Below the pieces are notes generated by a model, which was not told the origin of the DNA, did no database searches, and was given only the letters and a program-made list of their open reading frames with translations. The position numbers and the translations under genes are program-made. From positions 25,544 through 89,543 of the forward strand of contig MSJI02000492.1 of assembly GCA_001931905.2 (NCBI GenBank): a stretch of 64,000 nt of DNA, read 5' to 3'. The DNA is from Cladosporium sp. IMV 00045 (Eukaryota; Ascomycota; Dothideomycetes; Cladosporiales; Cladosporiaceae). Shown here piece after piece: positions 20,219 to 32,344 of this stretch (within the stretch, counting starts at the first letter, position 1; each line of letters opens with the position of its first letter).

Positions 20219-21070
20219 ATGGCTCCCCAGGTCTTCTTCATCACCGGCACCTCAACCGGCTTCGGCTACTACTATGTCGAGAAATGCCTCAAAGAAGGCG
20301 ACAAAGTCGTCGCCACCGCCCGCAACTCCTCCAAGCTGCAATTCCCCAACACTAGTTCGGACAATTTCCTCGCCCTAGACTGCGACGTTACAAAGCAAGA
20401 TTCCATCACGGCCGCCTTCTCCGCGGCCCTCTCCCACTTCGGACGCATCGACGTGGTCGTGAACAACGCAGGTTACGGCCTCTCAGGCGAGTTCGAAAGT
20501 CTGACAGACACCCAGATCAGGACGCAGATGGAAGTCAACTTTTTCGGCTTGCTCAACGTATCCCGCAGCGCGCTTGAGGTCATGCGCGAGAAGAACTCTC
20601 CTCCTGGCGGACACATCCAGCAGATCACATCTATTGGTGGCCAGCGCGGCGTGCCGACTTTCAGCATCTACTGTGCCAGCAAATGGGCAGTTGAAGGCTT
20701 CACAGAAGCTCTGCAGCAAGAGCTCAAGCCCGAGTGGAACATTTCCTTGACATGCATCGAGCCGGGCGGATTCCGAACAGACTGGGCAGGAAGATCCATG
20801 GATTTCGGGGCCAACAAGAACCCTGCGTACGACCACATCAACGCCAAAGAGAACATGGGCAAGCGTAACGGAACGCAGGCTGGTGATCCGCCGAAAGGCG
20901 CAGAGGCGATGTGGGCGGTGGCGAAGATGGAGAATCCGCCGTTGAGGCTGGTTATTGGCAGTGATGCTTACAAGGGTATCATGGACAAGATCAAGACGTA
21001 CTCGGAGCTTTATCCGAAGTACGAGAAGCTGGCTAATAGCTGTGATGTGGAGGGTTACGTCCGCCCTTGA
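20219..21070 (+). CDS. classical short-chain dehydrogenase/reductase
   Basis: One exon, 283 codons. The Rossmann nucleotide motif TGTSTGFG is at residues 9-16, NNAG at about 82-85, the catalytic serine in ITSIGG, and the YCASK (YxxxK) motif at about 152. The C-terminal extension after GFRTDW and the length resemble fungal oxidoreductases related to bacterial YbbO/17-beta-HSD-like SDRs. A role in NAD(P)-dependent oxidation or reduction of an alcohol or ketone is certain at class level; the substrate is unknown. A TATA box and pyrimidine-rich leader suggest strong expression. No partner gene for a pathway is adjacent. Confidence 0.88.
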   Translation: MAPQVFFITGTSTGFGYYYVEKCLKEGDKVVATARNSSKLQFPNTSSDNFLALDCDVTKQDSITAAFSAALSHFGRIDVVVNNAGYGLSGEFESLTDTQIRTQMEVNFFGLLNVSRSALEVMREKNSPPGGHIQQITSIGGQRGVPTFSIYCASKWAVEGFTEALQQELKPEWNISLTCIEPGGFRTDWAGRSMDFGANKNPAYDHINAKENMGKRNGTQAGDPPKGAEAMWAVAKMENPPLRLVIGSDAYKGIMDKIKTYSELYPKYEKLANSCDVEGYVRP

Positions 21071-21139
21071 AGTAGTCAACGGGTATCACGTAGTCGCCAC
21101 TGCGAAGGTGGCATCTGTGGAAGGATGTCTTTGAACTTG

Positions 21140-21470
21140 GAATGCAGCTACCTCAAAAAGTGGTAAGCTGAGATATCATGATCGTTAATGAAAAAAGCCA
21201 TATCCGCAAGTATTCATCTCCAGAGCCATATTCGACGGGGACTTTCTCCAAAGCTGTGTTGCAACTATCCTTCCGCATGGCAATAAATCTATGGTTGAAA
21301 CCACCGAGAAAGCCACATTCGCAGGCGGCGATCTCCAAAGCTGCGGTGCAACTATCCTCGGGCATGATAACGAAATAATGGATGAGACCATCGAGAGAGC
21401 CATGTCCGGTGTCGGTTCTCTCCAAAGTGGCGGTGCAGCTGTCCTCAAGTACAGGAATGAAAACATGGAT
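21140..21470. repeat. second locus of the 87-bp repeat family
   Basis: GCAACTATCC at 21261, GCAACTATCCTCG at 21348 and GCAGCTGTCCTCAAG at 21435 are spaced exactly 87 bp; a further, less regular start is at 21144. Units share (A/T)CTCCAAAG and (A)CC(G/A)(T/C)GAGA blocks with the 15.0 kb array. On the minus strand they read as repeated EDSCTA-type peptides, the same peptide type seen on the minus strand at 15.2-15.5 kb (LEDSCA, KDSCTRT). Confidence 0.75.
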
Positions 21471-21666
21471 GGGGTTGACAGAAGCTTGGCCACCCGGTTC
21501 GTTCATTTGGTATTCTCTTTGTGATAAGTGCGACCACAAAAGCTAAAATCTTGCGCAGGATCTGATCTGATGGTCATGTTGACAACGAGCTCCAGACGCT
21601 GCTCTGCTTGTGAGAAATTATGTTGCGAGTCAGATCTTATTTATTCTGCTCATAAATATTAGACCA

Positions 21667-24298
21667 TTACCTCGTGTGAGAAAGTTTGTGTCGCAAGTCA
21701 TTAGCACCGACAAGTAAATCCCACCTAGCCAGAACAGCGGCCTCAAGGTCTGGATCGTTTTCTTCGACTTCGTGCAGCTCAGCCAATGCTTGCAAGACTC
21801 TTCGTTGCAGGATTGGATGACCGGCCGAAGCCTGCGCCCACTGCTTTCGCAACTTTTTCTTCCTCTCATCATCACCTGATCTTCCTGGCTCGTCGGGAAC
21901 AGAAGGCGGCCGTAACTCCGCAAGCTGATCGACCTCAATGCCTTGACGTCGGAATTGCATCTCAGCACCCTTCAGAGTGTACCCGGGCACTCCGAATGCT
22001 ACTGCGCCAACCTTGAAGACCACACCACCCAAACCTCGTCCTACGCCTTTCAACGTGCCCCATGCAACGCCTCCCTTTCGAGTTTGCCCGTCTTTGTAGC
22101 CGTTGATAGGTTGAGTCGCAAGACCTGTTACTCCGTCGTAGAGACCGAAGATCACCTCTTTGCCAGCCACTTGCAGTCCAGATCCGAAGCCGGTGATGGC
22201 AGGGGTGCGAATGCGAACGGTACGATCGTGAAAGAATGTAGCTGGCGCGTTGTGGAAACCATTTGCGACTTGATAGAAGAAATTAATGGGCGCTTTAGCT
22301 AAAGTCAGCAATCACAACATATGCATCGCTCGAGCACAGAAGACTTACCTGTGGCACCTTCGACGGCTAACTCCTGGCAAAGCTTTGAAATTGCCTTCCC
22401 CGTGGAAGGACAATGATCTTCGATTCCGTGTGATCTTTTCTCATTTTGAAACTTCTCCTTCCACAGTCTTTTCCGAGCAATACTTCGTTTGAAGTCTTGC
22501 ACATCGCTTACACAGTTGGCACCAGTGTCGGCCACGGAGGCAACGGCTCCTGAGATAGGGCCCGGTGCTCCTTCTTCAACATACCACCTTCTATGTCGGA
22601 TCCTGTTACACGCTAGCTTTAAACGAGAGTTCTCGGTGCTCTTGCAACCACTTACAGTTTGACGTCTCGAGACTGGAGTCTCTTATGCTTTGACAAGATA
22701 GCGACAGCCACCGCACTCAATTTAATGTTCGTCCGCCGTACTCGCCATATGGCTGTGCGATCCGGACACACGTAACAGGCTAGTGTCTGGACCGACTGCA
22801 ATTTGTGAAATTGATCAACCGCGGTCGCTACTCCATCTTCACTTTTCATTTTCTGGGATAGTTCTTGAGCTCTGTTGCGGATCTCTGGTTGGAGGGCCTC
22901 TTTGATGCTTTCTGAGAGCTTTTCTGCCGTGAGCTCTTTGTATGGCACTGCCTTTGGTCCTGCACCTGCTCGATGAACGATGCCAGCCCACCAGAATTGA
23001 TCGCCAAAGAAGGGAACGATCACTGTTGGCAATCCAAGCGCAAGGCCAATTGCACAGGTGCCTGCTCCTCCATGGTGAACGACAGCGGATACACGTTGAA
23101 ACAGCCAGTCGTGAGGGACATTTCCGAGAAGATAAACATTATCCGGTACGTCGGACCCGCCGACATTGGACCAGCCTTTGGAAACGAGAGCTCGAACACC
23201 CGCCTTCTTGACTGCCTCAAGGATAAGTTTAGTGAAGGCGTCGGGGTTATCCACCACAATTGATCCAAAGCCTATGTAGACTGGTGGCTCACCAGCGTCC
23301 AGAAACGCTTGGAGCTTGGGATCCGGCTGGTAGGAAGAGGCTTTTGAGAGGAAGAAGAACCCACTGATACCGATATGAGATCCCCAATCTGCTGGCTTTG
23401 GGATGAGGGCAGGCGACCAGCAGTAAGTGTGAGGGACCTTTAAGCGCGAGACCAGATTTGTTCCCCAGGTGGGATCTATCGGCTCCAGAAGCAATGTGCG
23501 TCTCCGAAAGCGATTGATAATGTCCGTCAAGCCGAGCCAAGTAAGCAGCTCTATCTGGGTATACGACAGGTAGTTGCGTACACCAGCTTCGGCCCGACTA
23601 GAGTCCATCTGTGCTAAGGGGTGAGGAAAGACGGTTGTTGGTGACCAGGGCATGGTGAACATATAATGCAGAGGAATAGCGAGTCTCTCAGCTATATGGA
23701 GGCTGGCATAAGTCGGAGGGTTTGATATGATTGCGTCAGCCACAAAGGGCCGCGACTCTTCTCCATTCCCCTTCCGTTTGTCATGCTCATCGCAAGCTTC
23801 AGTGCATGCATGCCATGCGCCCAAAAGCATCGCTTCGAGGTCTGCCTTACGTGCACCAACATCGCCAGCTTTGACAGATTCGAGACTTGGAAGCACACCA
23901 GGGTTTTTGACCATGTATGCCATGAGCTGTTCCGGATCACCGCCGATAGAGTAGAATTCCAGACCATTCTCCAGAACGAGCTCGCGAAAGTTCCCATGCG
24001 TGCCAATGCGTACCCGATGACCGTGTGTCTGGAGCTTTTTGCCGAGAGCGATGAAAGGCTGGACATCACCGCGTGAACCTGTGATCAGGATGGCAATGTT
24101 CATGCGCGGAATGCCAACAATGGGCTGTAGGCGAGCGCACTGCTGTGTATGTGTGCCGAATGTGAGGCGTGAATATTTTCGCTTAATTGGACGTTCAATA
24201 TCCGCCTTGTTGGCCAGAAAATGGCTCTTGAGGCCAGAAAAATCGAGCTTGAGCCGCCCGTCCTCGAGAACATGACCTTGAGAGCCTCTGCGGGCCAT
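21667..24298 (-). CDS. UDP-glycosyltransferase, sterol 3-beta-glucosyltransferase-like
   Basis: Three exons: 22656-24298, 22349-22602 and 21667-22298; phases close at 842 codons. ATG 24298 is the first in frame. The N-terminal domain has MNIAILITGSRGDVQPFIAL (about 67-86), typical of Glyco_transf_28 enzymes that glucosylate sterols. The C-terminal sugar-nucleotide domain has VYIGFGSIV, LLGNVPHDWLF, HHGGAGT and PFFGDQFWW. Exon 2 begins IRHRRWYVEEGAPGPISGA, and exon 3 carries a Gly-rich segment (VIFGLYDGVTGLATQPINGY, VPGYTLKG) that is a known C-terminal extension in fungal UGT80-like proteins. It probably transfers glucose from UDP-glucose to a sterol or sterol-like acceptor. Unlike ATG26 it lacks PH/GRAM domains. 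Confidence 0.88.
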
Positions 24299-24865
24299 GG
24301 CGACTTTTTGTAATTCTTGCGAAACGCTCGAAAGAGCAAAAACCAAAATGCAGGTGGTGAATCCGACAGAAAGCAATCCTGGCGCTCAAGGTCGAAGTTC
24401 AGGTCATGTCTGCACCGAGGGAGATGCGGAAAAGTAAAACGTCGAAATTGCCATTAATGCTTTCGCACGAGTTGGCCGTGGGTAGGACATTTTGCCTTGA
24501 AGAAATCTCGATGGTATTTGTTTCGTTTCGGCCGAGGCGCGAGCGCAATTGCAGGATGCTTTACAAATGACGTTGAAAGTTTATCGATCCGTCTCATCCA
24601 ATTGGCGAATCCTGCGGACGGTCTTTGCTCGCACCGGACGTAAGACAAGCGCTTTACCAGGAACCGTCCCTGATCTGCAGACACAACATTACTGATCCGA
24701 GACATTCCATACGCAGACGACCGAGGGGCATCGCACACGGATCTCGTGCGTGAAGCTTCTGCAAGACCGCAATGGCGACTCTGATACTACCACCACACTT
24801 CTTCCACCGCAACGAGACGCCTTCCAGCATATGTGACGTGCTCCAGCCAGCAGCTGTTCGCGATC
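24299..24865. other. divergent promoter region
   Basis: Spacer between the divergently transcribed UGT and DUF2985 genes. No gene, RNA or repeat recognised. Confidence 0.5.
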
Positions 24866-25864
24866 ATGGAGACAGCCAACCGTGTTCGAAAGGCTTCGAT
24901 ATCTGCAGCGTCGCAGCTACTTCAATATGACCCGCAGCCGTCGATGTGGGTAGCCTCTGGAGCTGCCATTGCCCATGCGCCGAATCTCACAGAATTGCGA
25001 GAACCAGATACAGGAGGCGCCAACATTGAATTCGACTCTCATGGGCACAGCAGGCGAGACGTCGGCCTGGAGGAGCTGCAAAGAAGGACGACAGAACGCC
25101 GGAATTCGCTGGGACCTTCATCATCTCTGGAGCCGAAAAAGCAGCTAACAAGCCAGACTCAAGGAAGCGTTGCTGGCTCTCGCACGAGTGAGAAAGAGAC
25201 CTGGAGCAAGGCGACATGGCATGGCCTTTGTGCTTTCTGGAAGTTTTTCCTCACCCCTACCGGCTTTTGTATCACGATCTATGGCCTCAACGTCGTCGCT
25301 TGGGGGGCGATGCTGTTCTTCCTGCTCTTAAAAGCAGCACCAGCGATGAATCACCCGGAGAACGGTGATGCCGACTCTTCACCCCGGAAGATCTGGATTG
25401 AAATCGACTCTCAGATTCTGAACGCACTCTTTTGCCTGACAGCCTGGGGCCTTGCCCCCTGGCGATTTCGTGATCTCTATTGGGTTGCTCGATGGCGATT
25501 CGGCAAGCCCGAGGCTTCTCATCGAGCCATTCGCCGCCTTGCAGCACGCAACGAATCTTGGTTTCGTGTGCGAGAAGAAGAAATCGAAGTCAAAGAGACC
25601 TTCCATGGCGCTCGAGCGCCGCCAACTGCGTCATGGAAGCTGGATTTTGTCGTTTGGATGATGGTGCTCAACACTCTTCTTCAGGTCGGAATGGCGTTCT
25701 TCATGTGGCATTGGAATCGTATTGATCGGCCCAGCTGGGGCACTGGCACTTTCATCGGACTGGGATGTGGTGTTAGTCTGCTGGCTGGATTGGTGACTTG
25801 GTGGGAGGGACGAAAAGTCAAGATGATTGAGGGCCCAAAAATTGCTAGGGAGAACGATTCTTGA
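24866..25864 (+). CDS. DUF2985 integral membrane protein
   Basis: Single exon from the ATG at 24866 (METANRVRKAS...), 332 residues. After a 130-residue soluble N-terminus come FFLTPTGFCITIYGLNVVAW and AMLFFLLLKAAPAMNHP, then SQILNALFCLTAWGLAPWRF, which matches the conserved DUF2985 block of fungal membrane proteins, followed by RDLYWVARWRFG. Two further hydrophobic helices (FVVWMMVLNTLLQVGMAFF and FIGLGCGVSLLAGLVTWW) complete four to five membrane spans. Function is unknown; the family is sometimes described as PLAC8-associated. The ATG was chosen because an upstream GTG offers no conserved sequence. Confidence 0.82.
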   Translation: METANRVRKASISAASQLLQYDPQPSMWVASGAAIAHAPNLTELREPDTGGANIEFDSHGHSRRDVGLEELQRRTTERRNSLGPSSSLEPKKQLTSQTQGSVAGSRTSEKETWSKATWHGLCAFWKFFLTPTGFCITIYGLNVVAWGAMLFFLLLKAAPAMNHPENGDADSSPRKIWIEIDSQILNALFCLTAWGLAPWRFRDLYWVARWRFGKPEASHRAIRRLAARNESWFRVREEEIEVKETFHGARAPPTASWKLDFVVWMMVLNTLLQVGMAFFMWHWNRIDRPSWGTGTFIGLGCGVSLLAGLVTWWEGRKVKMIEGPKIARENDS

Positions 25865-27873
25865 GGATTCTAGTGCAGCTATCGTATGACTCGAATGCCT
25901 TTCTATCAGGGTGCACATGTAGCCTTCTTGACTCGTCACTCTAGAGTTACAGAAGGACCCGCGATCAGAGCTGGCTGCCGACTTTGACAACCATAACTGA
26001 CTTCAAAGCTTCAAGTTGCTCTATGCGGCATCGAAAACTTATGAGCCATGGAAAGCACTGGTATCAACTCCTTCAAAGCCGCTTCTCAAGCGGGTATCCA
26101 ATATTCACAGAAGCTGACAAGCGATAGGTGCGCTCGCACTTGATCTTTGATAGGTGGAAGCTCACCCGCCCGATCACTCAATTACTCGACAAAGGAGCTA
26201 CACAAATACATCACCACTCAACCACTCTACGCCTCAGTTAGACGCCAGATTCATCAGTCAGTCACTAAAACGGTCCCCTAATTCTTATCTGTACTGAAAT
26301 CTATCAAGACCAAGCAACGTTACGTCTACGACTGCATCACTGCTATCAAAACTGAAGCTTTCGACGAACACACTTACCGTCGCTAATATCTTCGTCTCCC
26401 GATTTCTGCTCCTATGGGGAAAAGAAAGCGCTCAGATCAGACCGACGCACCGGAAGGAAAGACGCGGCCTCACCTGCAGTAAAATGGCGAAAAGCACTTC
26501 TGTACTACCAAGGTCAACGAGTTGGTGCGTCCCTGCAGCGATTCACCCCTCTTGAAAGATGTGGTTCCGAAGGATAATGTACACCTCATGCTTGATTCGT
26601 ACAAATCATATGGCGACATGGATGATCTAGAGGCGGTGGAGGTGCAGTTCAACTACAAGACGATTCACATGGTTCGGGGCTTTCAGAAGATCGACCACGA
26701 TTGCACCAAGGAGCTGGCACTGTGCCCGTTGTGTATCCGAGAAAGAGTCAAGACATCTTACATCAGATAGGTCACGACCAACCCTCTCTTCGATTAGTGA
26801 CTATCAGTCGCGAAATTTACCGCAACTCCTCGTGTGTCGGTTTAATCTTTTCAGCCTACTCTCGAGTGCAGAGTCTCTTAGCGATGGCTCCGCATATACC
26901 CTCATCGCTGGTACATCAAGTGGTCTCGACTGGCGCTGAGATACCTGGCTTCGAAGGCGGGTCCTCTCCGCGAACAATGTGCACATGTCGTCGCCTTGGG
27001 TGTATCAGACACCAATCCTACCGATGAGATACTTCCATCAGGGAGGCATGTTTTCGCAACGAATCCGCTCATAACTAACACCAATATCATCGCTTGATGC
27101 GTCAGATCCCTTTTTCATGATCGAATTTTCTTTGAAAGCAGCCAAAAAATTGAAACAGAATCTTCAAATTGGAATCCACCGGCTCAACAATGTCTTCGGG
27201 TCTGGAAAGATACGCCGGCTTTATCCCTCTTAACTCAGACGCAGTTCATGTTCCAGTTCACTTTAGTTCGCGACTTTCACCAGCAGCATTTCACCTTAGG
27301 ATAGCAGATTCAACAAAATAAATGACAATAAATGCGTTTTCATGGTATACAGACTGATGACAGAGAGTGCCGGGAAGCGATCTCAACTCTGGTGTTTTGA
27401 TACCGCTGCCGGTAAGTTACGATCATGATTCAAGCAAACCCAGACAAAGTACGGTTTCAAGCCGAGAGTGAGACTCCAAGGAATGGAGAGACACATTCAA
27501 AGCATTAACTCATCTAGGGCAACGAAACCCTTGCTGAGTCATTCACGTCTTGATCGAGCTGTGGCTTCGTTCCACAGTCGATACTACGATGTTCGGTCAT
27601 CGGTTCACCGTGCTCCGAAGCGTCTTGAAGAAGCGGGGTTGGCCCACCATGCCTTCAACGTCACAACATGGCATCGGAGCGATGCAGGCGAGCAACGTGT
27701 TCAAGTGCGAATGATTTAAGAAGCACGCATCTTTTGAAGTGACGGTTGGTTTGAATTAAAGTCAAGCTCACCCAAGATCAAGTCCGATAATTATATTTTC
27801 TCTTTTTCTTCCCTGACCTCCACCAGCACTCTTCTCGGCCATCCAATCTAAACCACTGATCAATTCCATCACG
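25865..27873. other. gene-poor 2-kb stretch
   Basis: Immediately after the DUF2985 stop is one unit-like sequence of the 87-bp family (AGTGCAGCTATCG at about 25873). An ORF split by a stop codon lies at 26414-26770. The rest has many short frames with no recognisable domain and moderately A/T-rich composition. No transposase or reverse transcriptase remnant was recognised. Confidence 0.5.
26414..26770 (+). pseudogene. hypothetical ORF interrupted by one in-frame stop
   Basis: From the ATG at 26414 one frame reads 22 codons (MGKRKRSDQTDAPEGKTRPHLQ begins it), meets TAA at 26480-26482 and then continues open for 95 codons to 26770. The second part is protein-like (KDVVPKDNVHLMLDSYKSYG, MVRGFQKIDHDCTKELALCP) with a CPLC pair near the end. 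No family is recognised. The sequence CACCTGCAG just before the stop also resembles a splice acceptor, so the second part might instead be an exon of a longer spliced gene. Confidence 0.35.
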
Positions 27874-28799
27874 ATGTCAATGACCCTCCAAGAAGCCGGC
27901 GTCATTCGCGAGCCGCGGCCGGTGCCCGACACACCTGAGAGCGTATTCGCCCAGCTCAGCATGAAGGGCAAGATTGTTGCCATCACCGGCGCCGCAGACG
28001 GGATTGGCTTTGCGGTCGCCGAGGCGGTGGCAGAAGCCGGAGCCAACGTCGCCATGTGGTACAACTCCAACGATGTTGCGGTGGCGAAAGCCAAGCAGCT
28101 GGAGGATCACTACCAGATCAAGGCGAAAGCTTACAAAGTCGAGGTGTCTGACCACCAGGCGGTGGAGAAGGCAATGAGCGATGTCGTGAGCGACTTTGGC
28201 AAATTGGACGTTTTCATCGCGAATGCTGGCATGGCAATTTCTAAAGCGGTCACGGAGCAGACGGTGGAGGAATATAAGAAGCAGATGTCTGTCAATGGTG
28301 GGTGCCTCCTGCATTCTCGGATATGGACTTCGTTGCTCACACTGGATAGTTGATGGCGTCTTCTACTGCGCGAAATACGCAGGTGCAATCTTCAAAAGCC
28401 AGGGCTTTGGCAACTTGATCATCACTTCAAGCATCTCGGCTCATATCGTCAACGTCCCTGTCGACCAACCGGTATGTACCTATGAACGCAACCAGCGATG
28501 CCATCTACTAACGTAGGCAGGTCTACAATTCCACAAAGGCTGCAATCAACCATCTCGGTAAGAGCTTGGCTCGGGAATGGCGCGAGTTTGCAAGAGTCAA
28601 CGTAGTCTCCCCCGGATTCTTCAACACGAAGATGGGCGCTGGCCCTGGCGTTGTCAATGAAGCGTACCGTATGACTCCCCTTGGAAGACAGGGCCATGTC
28701 AAGGAGATCAAGGGCTTGTATCTTTATCTAGCCAGTGATGCTTCGTCTTACCAGACTGGTAGCGACACGATCATTGATGGTGGCTATGTCTTGCCTTGA
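27874..28799 (+). CDS. NADP-dependent sorbose/mannitol dehydrogenase-like SDR
   Basis: Three exons: 27874-28297, 28350-28471 and 28521-28799; a perfect TACTAAC branch site precedes the last acceptor, and phases close at 274 codons. Motifs: GAADGIGFAVAEA (cofactor loop), IANAG, ITSSISAH (catalytic Ser), YNSTK (YxxxK), and the C-terminal TGSDTIIDGGYVLP. Overall it matches the fungal family of NADP mannitol dehydrogenase (Cladosporium Cla h 8) and sorbose reductase Sou1. Such enzymes interconvert ketoses and polyols in the cytosol. It converges on the Zn2Cys6 gene downstream. Confidence 0.87.
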
Positions 28800-29033
28800 T
28801 CTTGAGGTTAATATAAATATGAAGGCAAACCTTGTTCATTTCATCTTGACAAAAACTTGCGAAGCATGATGGAAGCGTTTCCTGCACATGAGGTTCTTTG
28901 GAGTCGAGGGTCCAGCGTTGAGGTATACACCTGATCTAAATGAAGAGTTCACGCCCGGCGGAAGACAGGTAGGGCGGGTGAGGCGGGTGAAGTCTAGCCG
29001 CGACAGCGCAAGGAACCATTGAAGCTCTACTCG

Positions 29034-31206
29034 CTACAGCTGGAAAGGCCCGTAACAATCCTGGAACACGCCATTGAGGAAGTCTCCATTGTCGAAAGCC
29101 GAGAGGGAAGTATCCATGAAGTCGGTCAGGCCATTGGTAAACGTGGCCTCGGATCCATATTGAAAAGCGTCCAGAGGATCCGTCACTTCAGCTGAAGATG
29201 GCACAGGCTGAGTGTCTCTCGGTTGATGGATCCCACTGCTTCGACATTGACTGTGACTGGGAATCTCCGCCTGTCTCTGTGACGAGGAATTGTTGTTCGA
29301 CATCTCCGGTTGTGCTGGCATGCTATCCGTCCGTGATCGCACAACCCCCTTCTGCAGCTGAACCAGGCCGCGTAGAGCCACTACAGCATTTGGATCGAAC
29401 CTAGAAAGGCTTTGAAGACACGCTCGAGACTGGTCCATCAGCTGGTCGTACGTGCGAGTATCTCCTCGTTCTTGAGCTTGGGGCAAGCTCGAGATGCTGC
29501 ATTTCGCCAACTCGTGGACGCTCAGAGCCAGAGCAGCTTGCAAGATGAAGTAAGTGGCATACCAGCAGAATCCTGGATTGAAGAGCATCTGCGTGTCCTG
29601 AAAGAAGGTGCATATGTCCATCAATGTGGCGGTAGCAACAGACCGGTATCGCTCACCGACTGCAATCTTTTCATGCAGGTCGGTCCTTTGTCGTTGGCTT
29701 CCGAGTAAGAGCAGGATCCTGATATTCTCCTCTTTCCACAGAACGATTTTTCGTGATCGCTTGAACCAGGTCGGCACGTCGTGACTGAAGAAGTATCCGG
29801 GCAGTGAGCTCCGCCAAGTCTGCAACATATGCTCCATCACGGATGTTTGGTGGTATGCATCCGAGGAAGGGGAAGTGCCAGAGAACTGCGCGTAAGCTTT
29901 GTTCGCAAGCTTGGCTAAGCGAGCCTGAGCGATGAGAGCGGAAAGGTTGGTGGGATATGGCACTTCGCTGGGCTGGTCATGTTGAGCCAGGCAGCCGCTG
30001 TCGTCAACATTGCGCGGAATGTTAACATCGATGAACGAGTCAAGCATGAATGTTGGTCTGCCAGTGGTGATGCTGAAACCGCTGTCAAAACAGTATAGTA
30101 TCCAGAACAGAGTCCGACGTCTCAGCTGGGAAAGGGTGTCTGTTTTGCACGGGTGGTTCAGTTCGCGGTGAAGACCCAGACCAAAGGCCATGCGATGCGC
30201 AATACCCATGAGGTTGAAGGCAGTATTTGGCCGACCTCTTTTCTGTAAGTAGTTGCTCATGAGAAGGAAGGCCTGCACGGTGGCAAAGTTCCCCCGTTCC
30301 AGAGACTCTGGTCCAAAGCGAGATCGTGCAGCATCGTAATACAAAGAATGCTGTTCGGTGGTGAATCCTCCAATCCACTCTCCGATAGCCAGAACCATAT
30401 GATAGACCATATACCAGCTGCTATCCCGGAAGTGCTTGTTCTTTAAAGTACTTTGGCTTCGGAAGGTGGCCTCGTGAAGCACGGGATAAGATTTGTTGTA
30501 GCTCTCAAAATACACTGTGATAAGCTGCTCTTGCACATGAGACGTGGCCAAGGTCTGTGAGAGTGGATGCACCAAAGTTCTGTGGACGGGCGACTCGTCG
30601 GACTCATTTTGCTGCGCGTGAAAATCGGTCGATGCTCCAGGCGAGAGGGCAGACGAGATTGTATCCAACAAGGCATGTCCTGAAGTTGTGCCTGGAAGGT
30701 AATGGTCAGAACCTCTTCGCATTCCAGTCCTCTGGCTAGCTGAAATGCTCACCCAAGTAGCCTATGCCGATGTTGCCTCCCCCAAAAGATGCCATGCCGT
30801 CACCAGGCTGGTCCATGCCAGCTGCTGGACCGTCCCCTGTCATGGTTTCATCCCATTCATATGGAGAATGGTGTGAATCATTTACCAAGTTCAAGTTGCT
30901 CTGCACAGGATTCTGTGATCGGATATCAGGGGTGGCCTCATTTGATGCAGGCTGAGAGTGACTTTGCTGGAATTGCTCCAAAAGGGATTCGAGTTCCCGA
31001 CAGCGGGCCTCAGCATCTTGAAGATTTTTGCGGGTCAAAGGCGTCCTGGAAGGAGGTTGCGAAAATACACAATCCCTCTGAGTCCTCTCGCAATACTGAC
31101 ATGGCTGATCCGCATCGCCGCGAGGCACGCATCTGGTCTTGCGCTTCTGGCACTGCAGGCATGCACGTTCCGACAGGGCTGTACGGTGGGCTCTGGTCGG
31201 GGCCAT
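29034..31206 (-). CDS. Zn2Cys6 transcription factor with fungal-specific TF domain
   Basis: Two exons: 30753-31206 and 29034-30691; the GTGAGC/CCAG intron of 61 nt closes phase, total 703 residues. The zinc cluster has cysteines at 16, 19, 26, 36, 39 and 46 (ACLQCQKRKTRC...CQYCERTQRDC), followed by a short coiled linker (RCRELESLLEQFQQ). The fungal_trans middle homology domain starts near YFESYNKSYPVLHEATF and includes ANTAFNLMGIAHRMAFGLGLHR-type sequence and RRTLFWILYCFDSGFS. It binds CGG-type DNA sites by family knowledge; its target genes are unknown. Its neighbour is the polyol-type SDR, tail to tail, so a regulatory link is only a possibility. Confidence 0.9.
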
Positions 31207-32344
31207 GCTATGATGTAGGGTTAGCTAGCTCATCCGGATGTTTCTTAGGGTTCTGCGACATGCGGTCTGCGTCGGTGCGAGGTGGTGATAGAACCCTGAA
31301 GGGACATCGGGCATCAGCTCGCCGAAGCCCTTGAGGCTCACCGTTTTCGCGCCGGTGGTGCCTCGGGGCAATCAAGGTCGGTAGCCTCCTACTGCAGCGA
31401 AATACCTTCATCCACGTGACCTACCCGTCAATATGCTGTCTAGCCACGCAAAAGGCACATGACCTATACGACATCGCCTGATGCGAAATGGGAAGAAATG
31501 CTCTCGACGTGCGTGAAGGCGAAGTTTCCTCATGGGCAGCATGCTCGTCACCTGCCGGGCGGTCTCCGAGCTCGGCGGCGTTCGCTCAGCGTTCTCGGCG
31601 CTCTTCGCAGGAGACAAAACATCTGTTCTGCCACTTCGTCACTTCAGAGGACTTATAGTCTTCCTCCCAGCGCACATCCTGCTCTTGGATCTTCAGAAGT
31701 TGCATGAAGAACTGGCCATGATCCGGGCCTCAAGATGGCGCCGCCGCCATTCGCTTGTCCTGGAAAACGCCCAGCGAACCGCCACTTGCTCTGAAGGCCG
31801 CAAAAACCAGAGACGGAGAATGTGTTTCGCGCGGGATGCGGAGTGATTCCTGCCAGTAAAGCGATACACCAGATATCGCTATAATCGCGCTGGCAAAGCA
31901 TTGCGCGAAAAGAATGTCACCGCGATGGTCAATTGTGGCTTTGCCATCAGCCATGTTGCATCGGCTATCGCTGCGCCCAGGCAAGCTAGGCTATCTGGTC
32001 GCCAATGGGGTGTTTATACCTCATTCCTCTTCAAGCCGTGCATTGATTGGCATGCAAGTTTCTGCCATGAGGCTTCCTATACTTGGCTTGGATCTGGTCT
32101 CGCCCGTCGCTGAAATCGTGTTCCCCAGCCTATCTGCATAATATCGACCTCGGCCTTAGCACAAGAAATTCCTTGGTCCTAGTCTTGGATCTCGACTTCT
32201 TCCTGGGCAGTCATTCCTTTTTAGGCAGGTCTATCTTATCAGCACTCTTGACAGTTGATGCATCGAGCAAGTCAGTAATGAATCTGATGAATCTGCTCAG
32301 CAGGCAAAGATACTGTGAATTGCAAAGTGAACGTCCGCCGCGGG
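31207..32344. other. intergenic region upstream of the anchor-B-like gene
   Basis: About 1.1 kb with no supported coding exon, holding the promoter of the Zn2Cys6 factor on the left and of the secreted protein gene on the right. Small frames have no family features. Confidence 0.5.
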
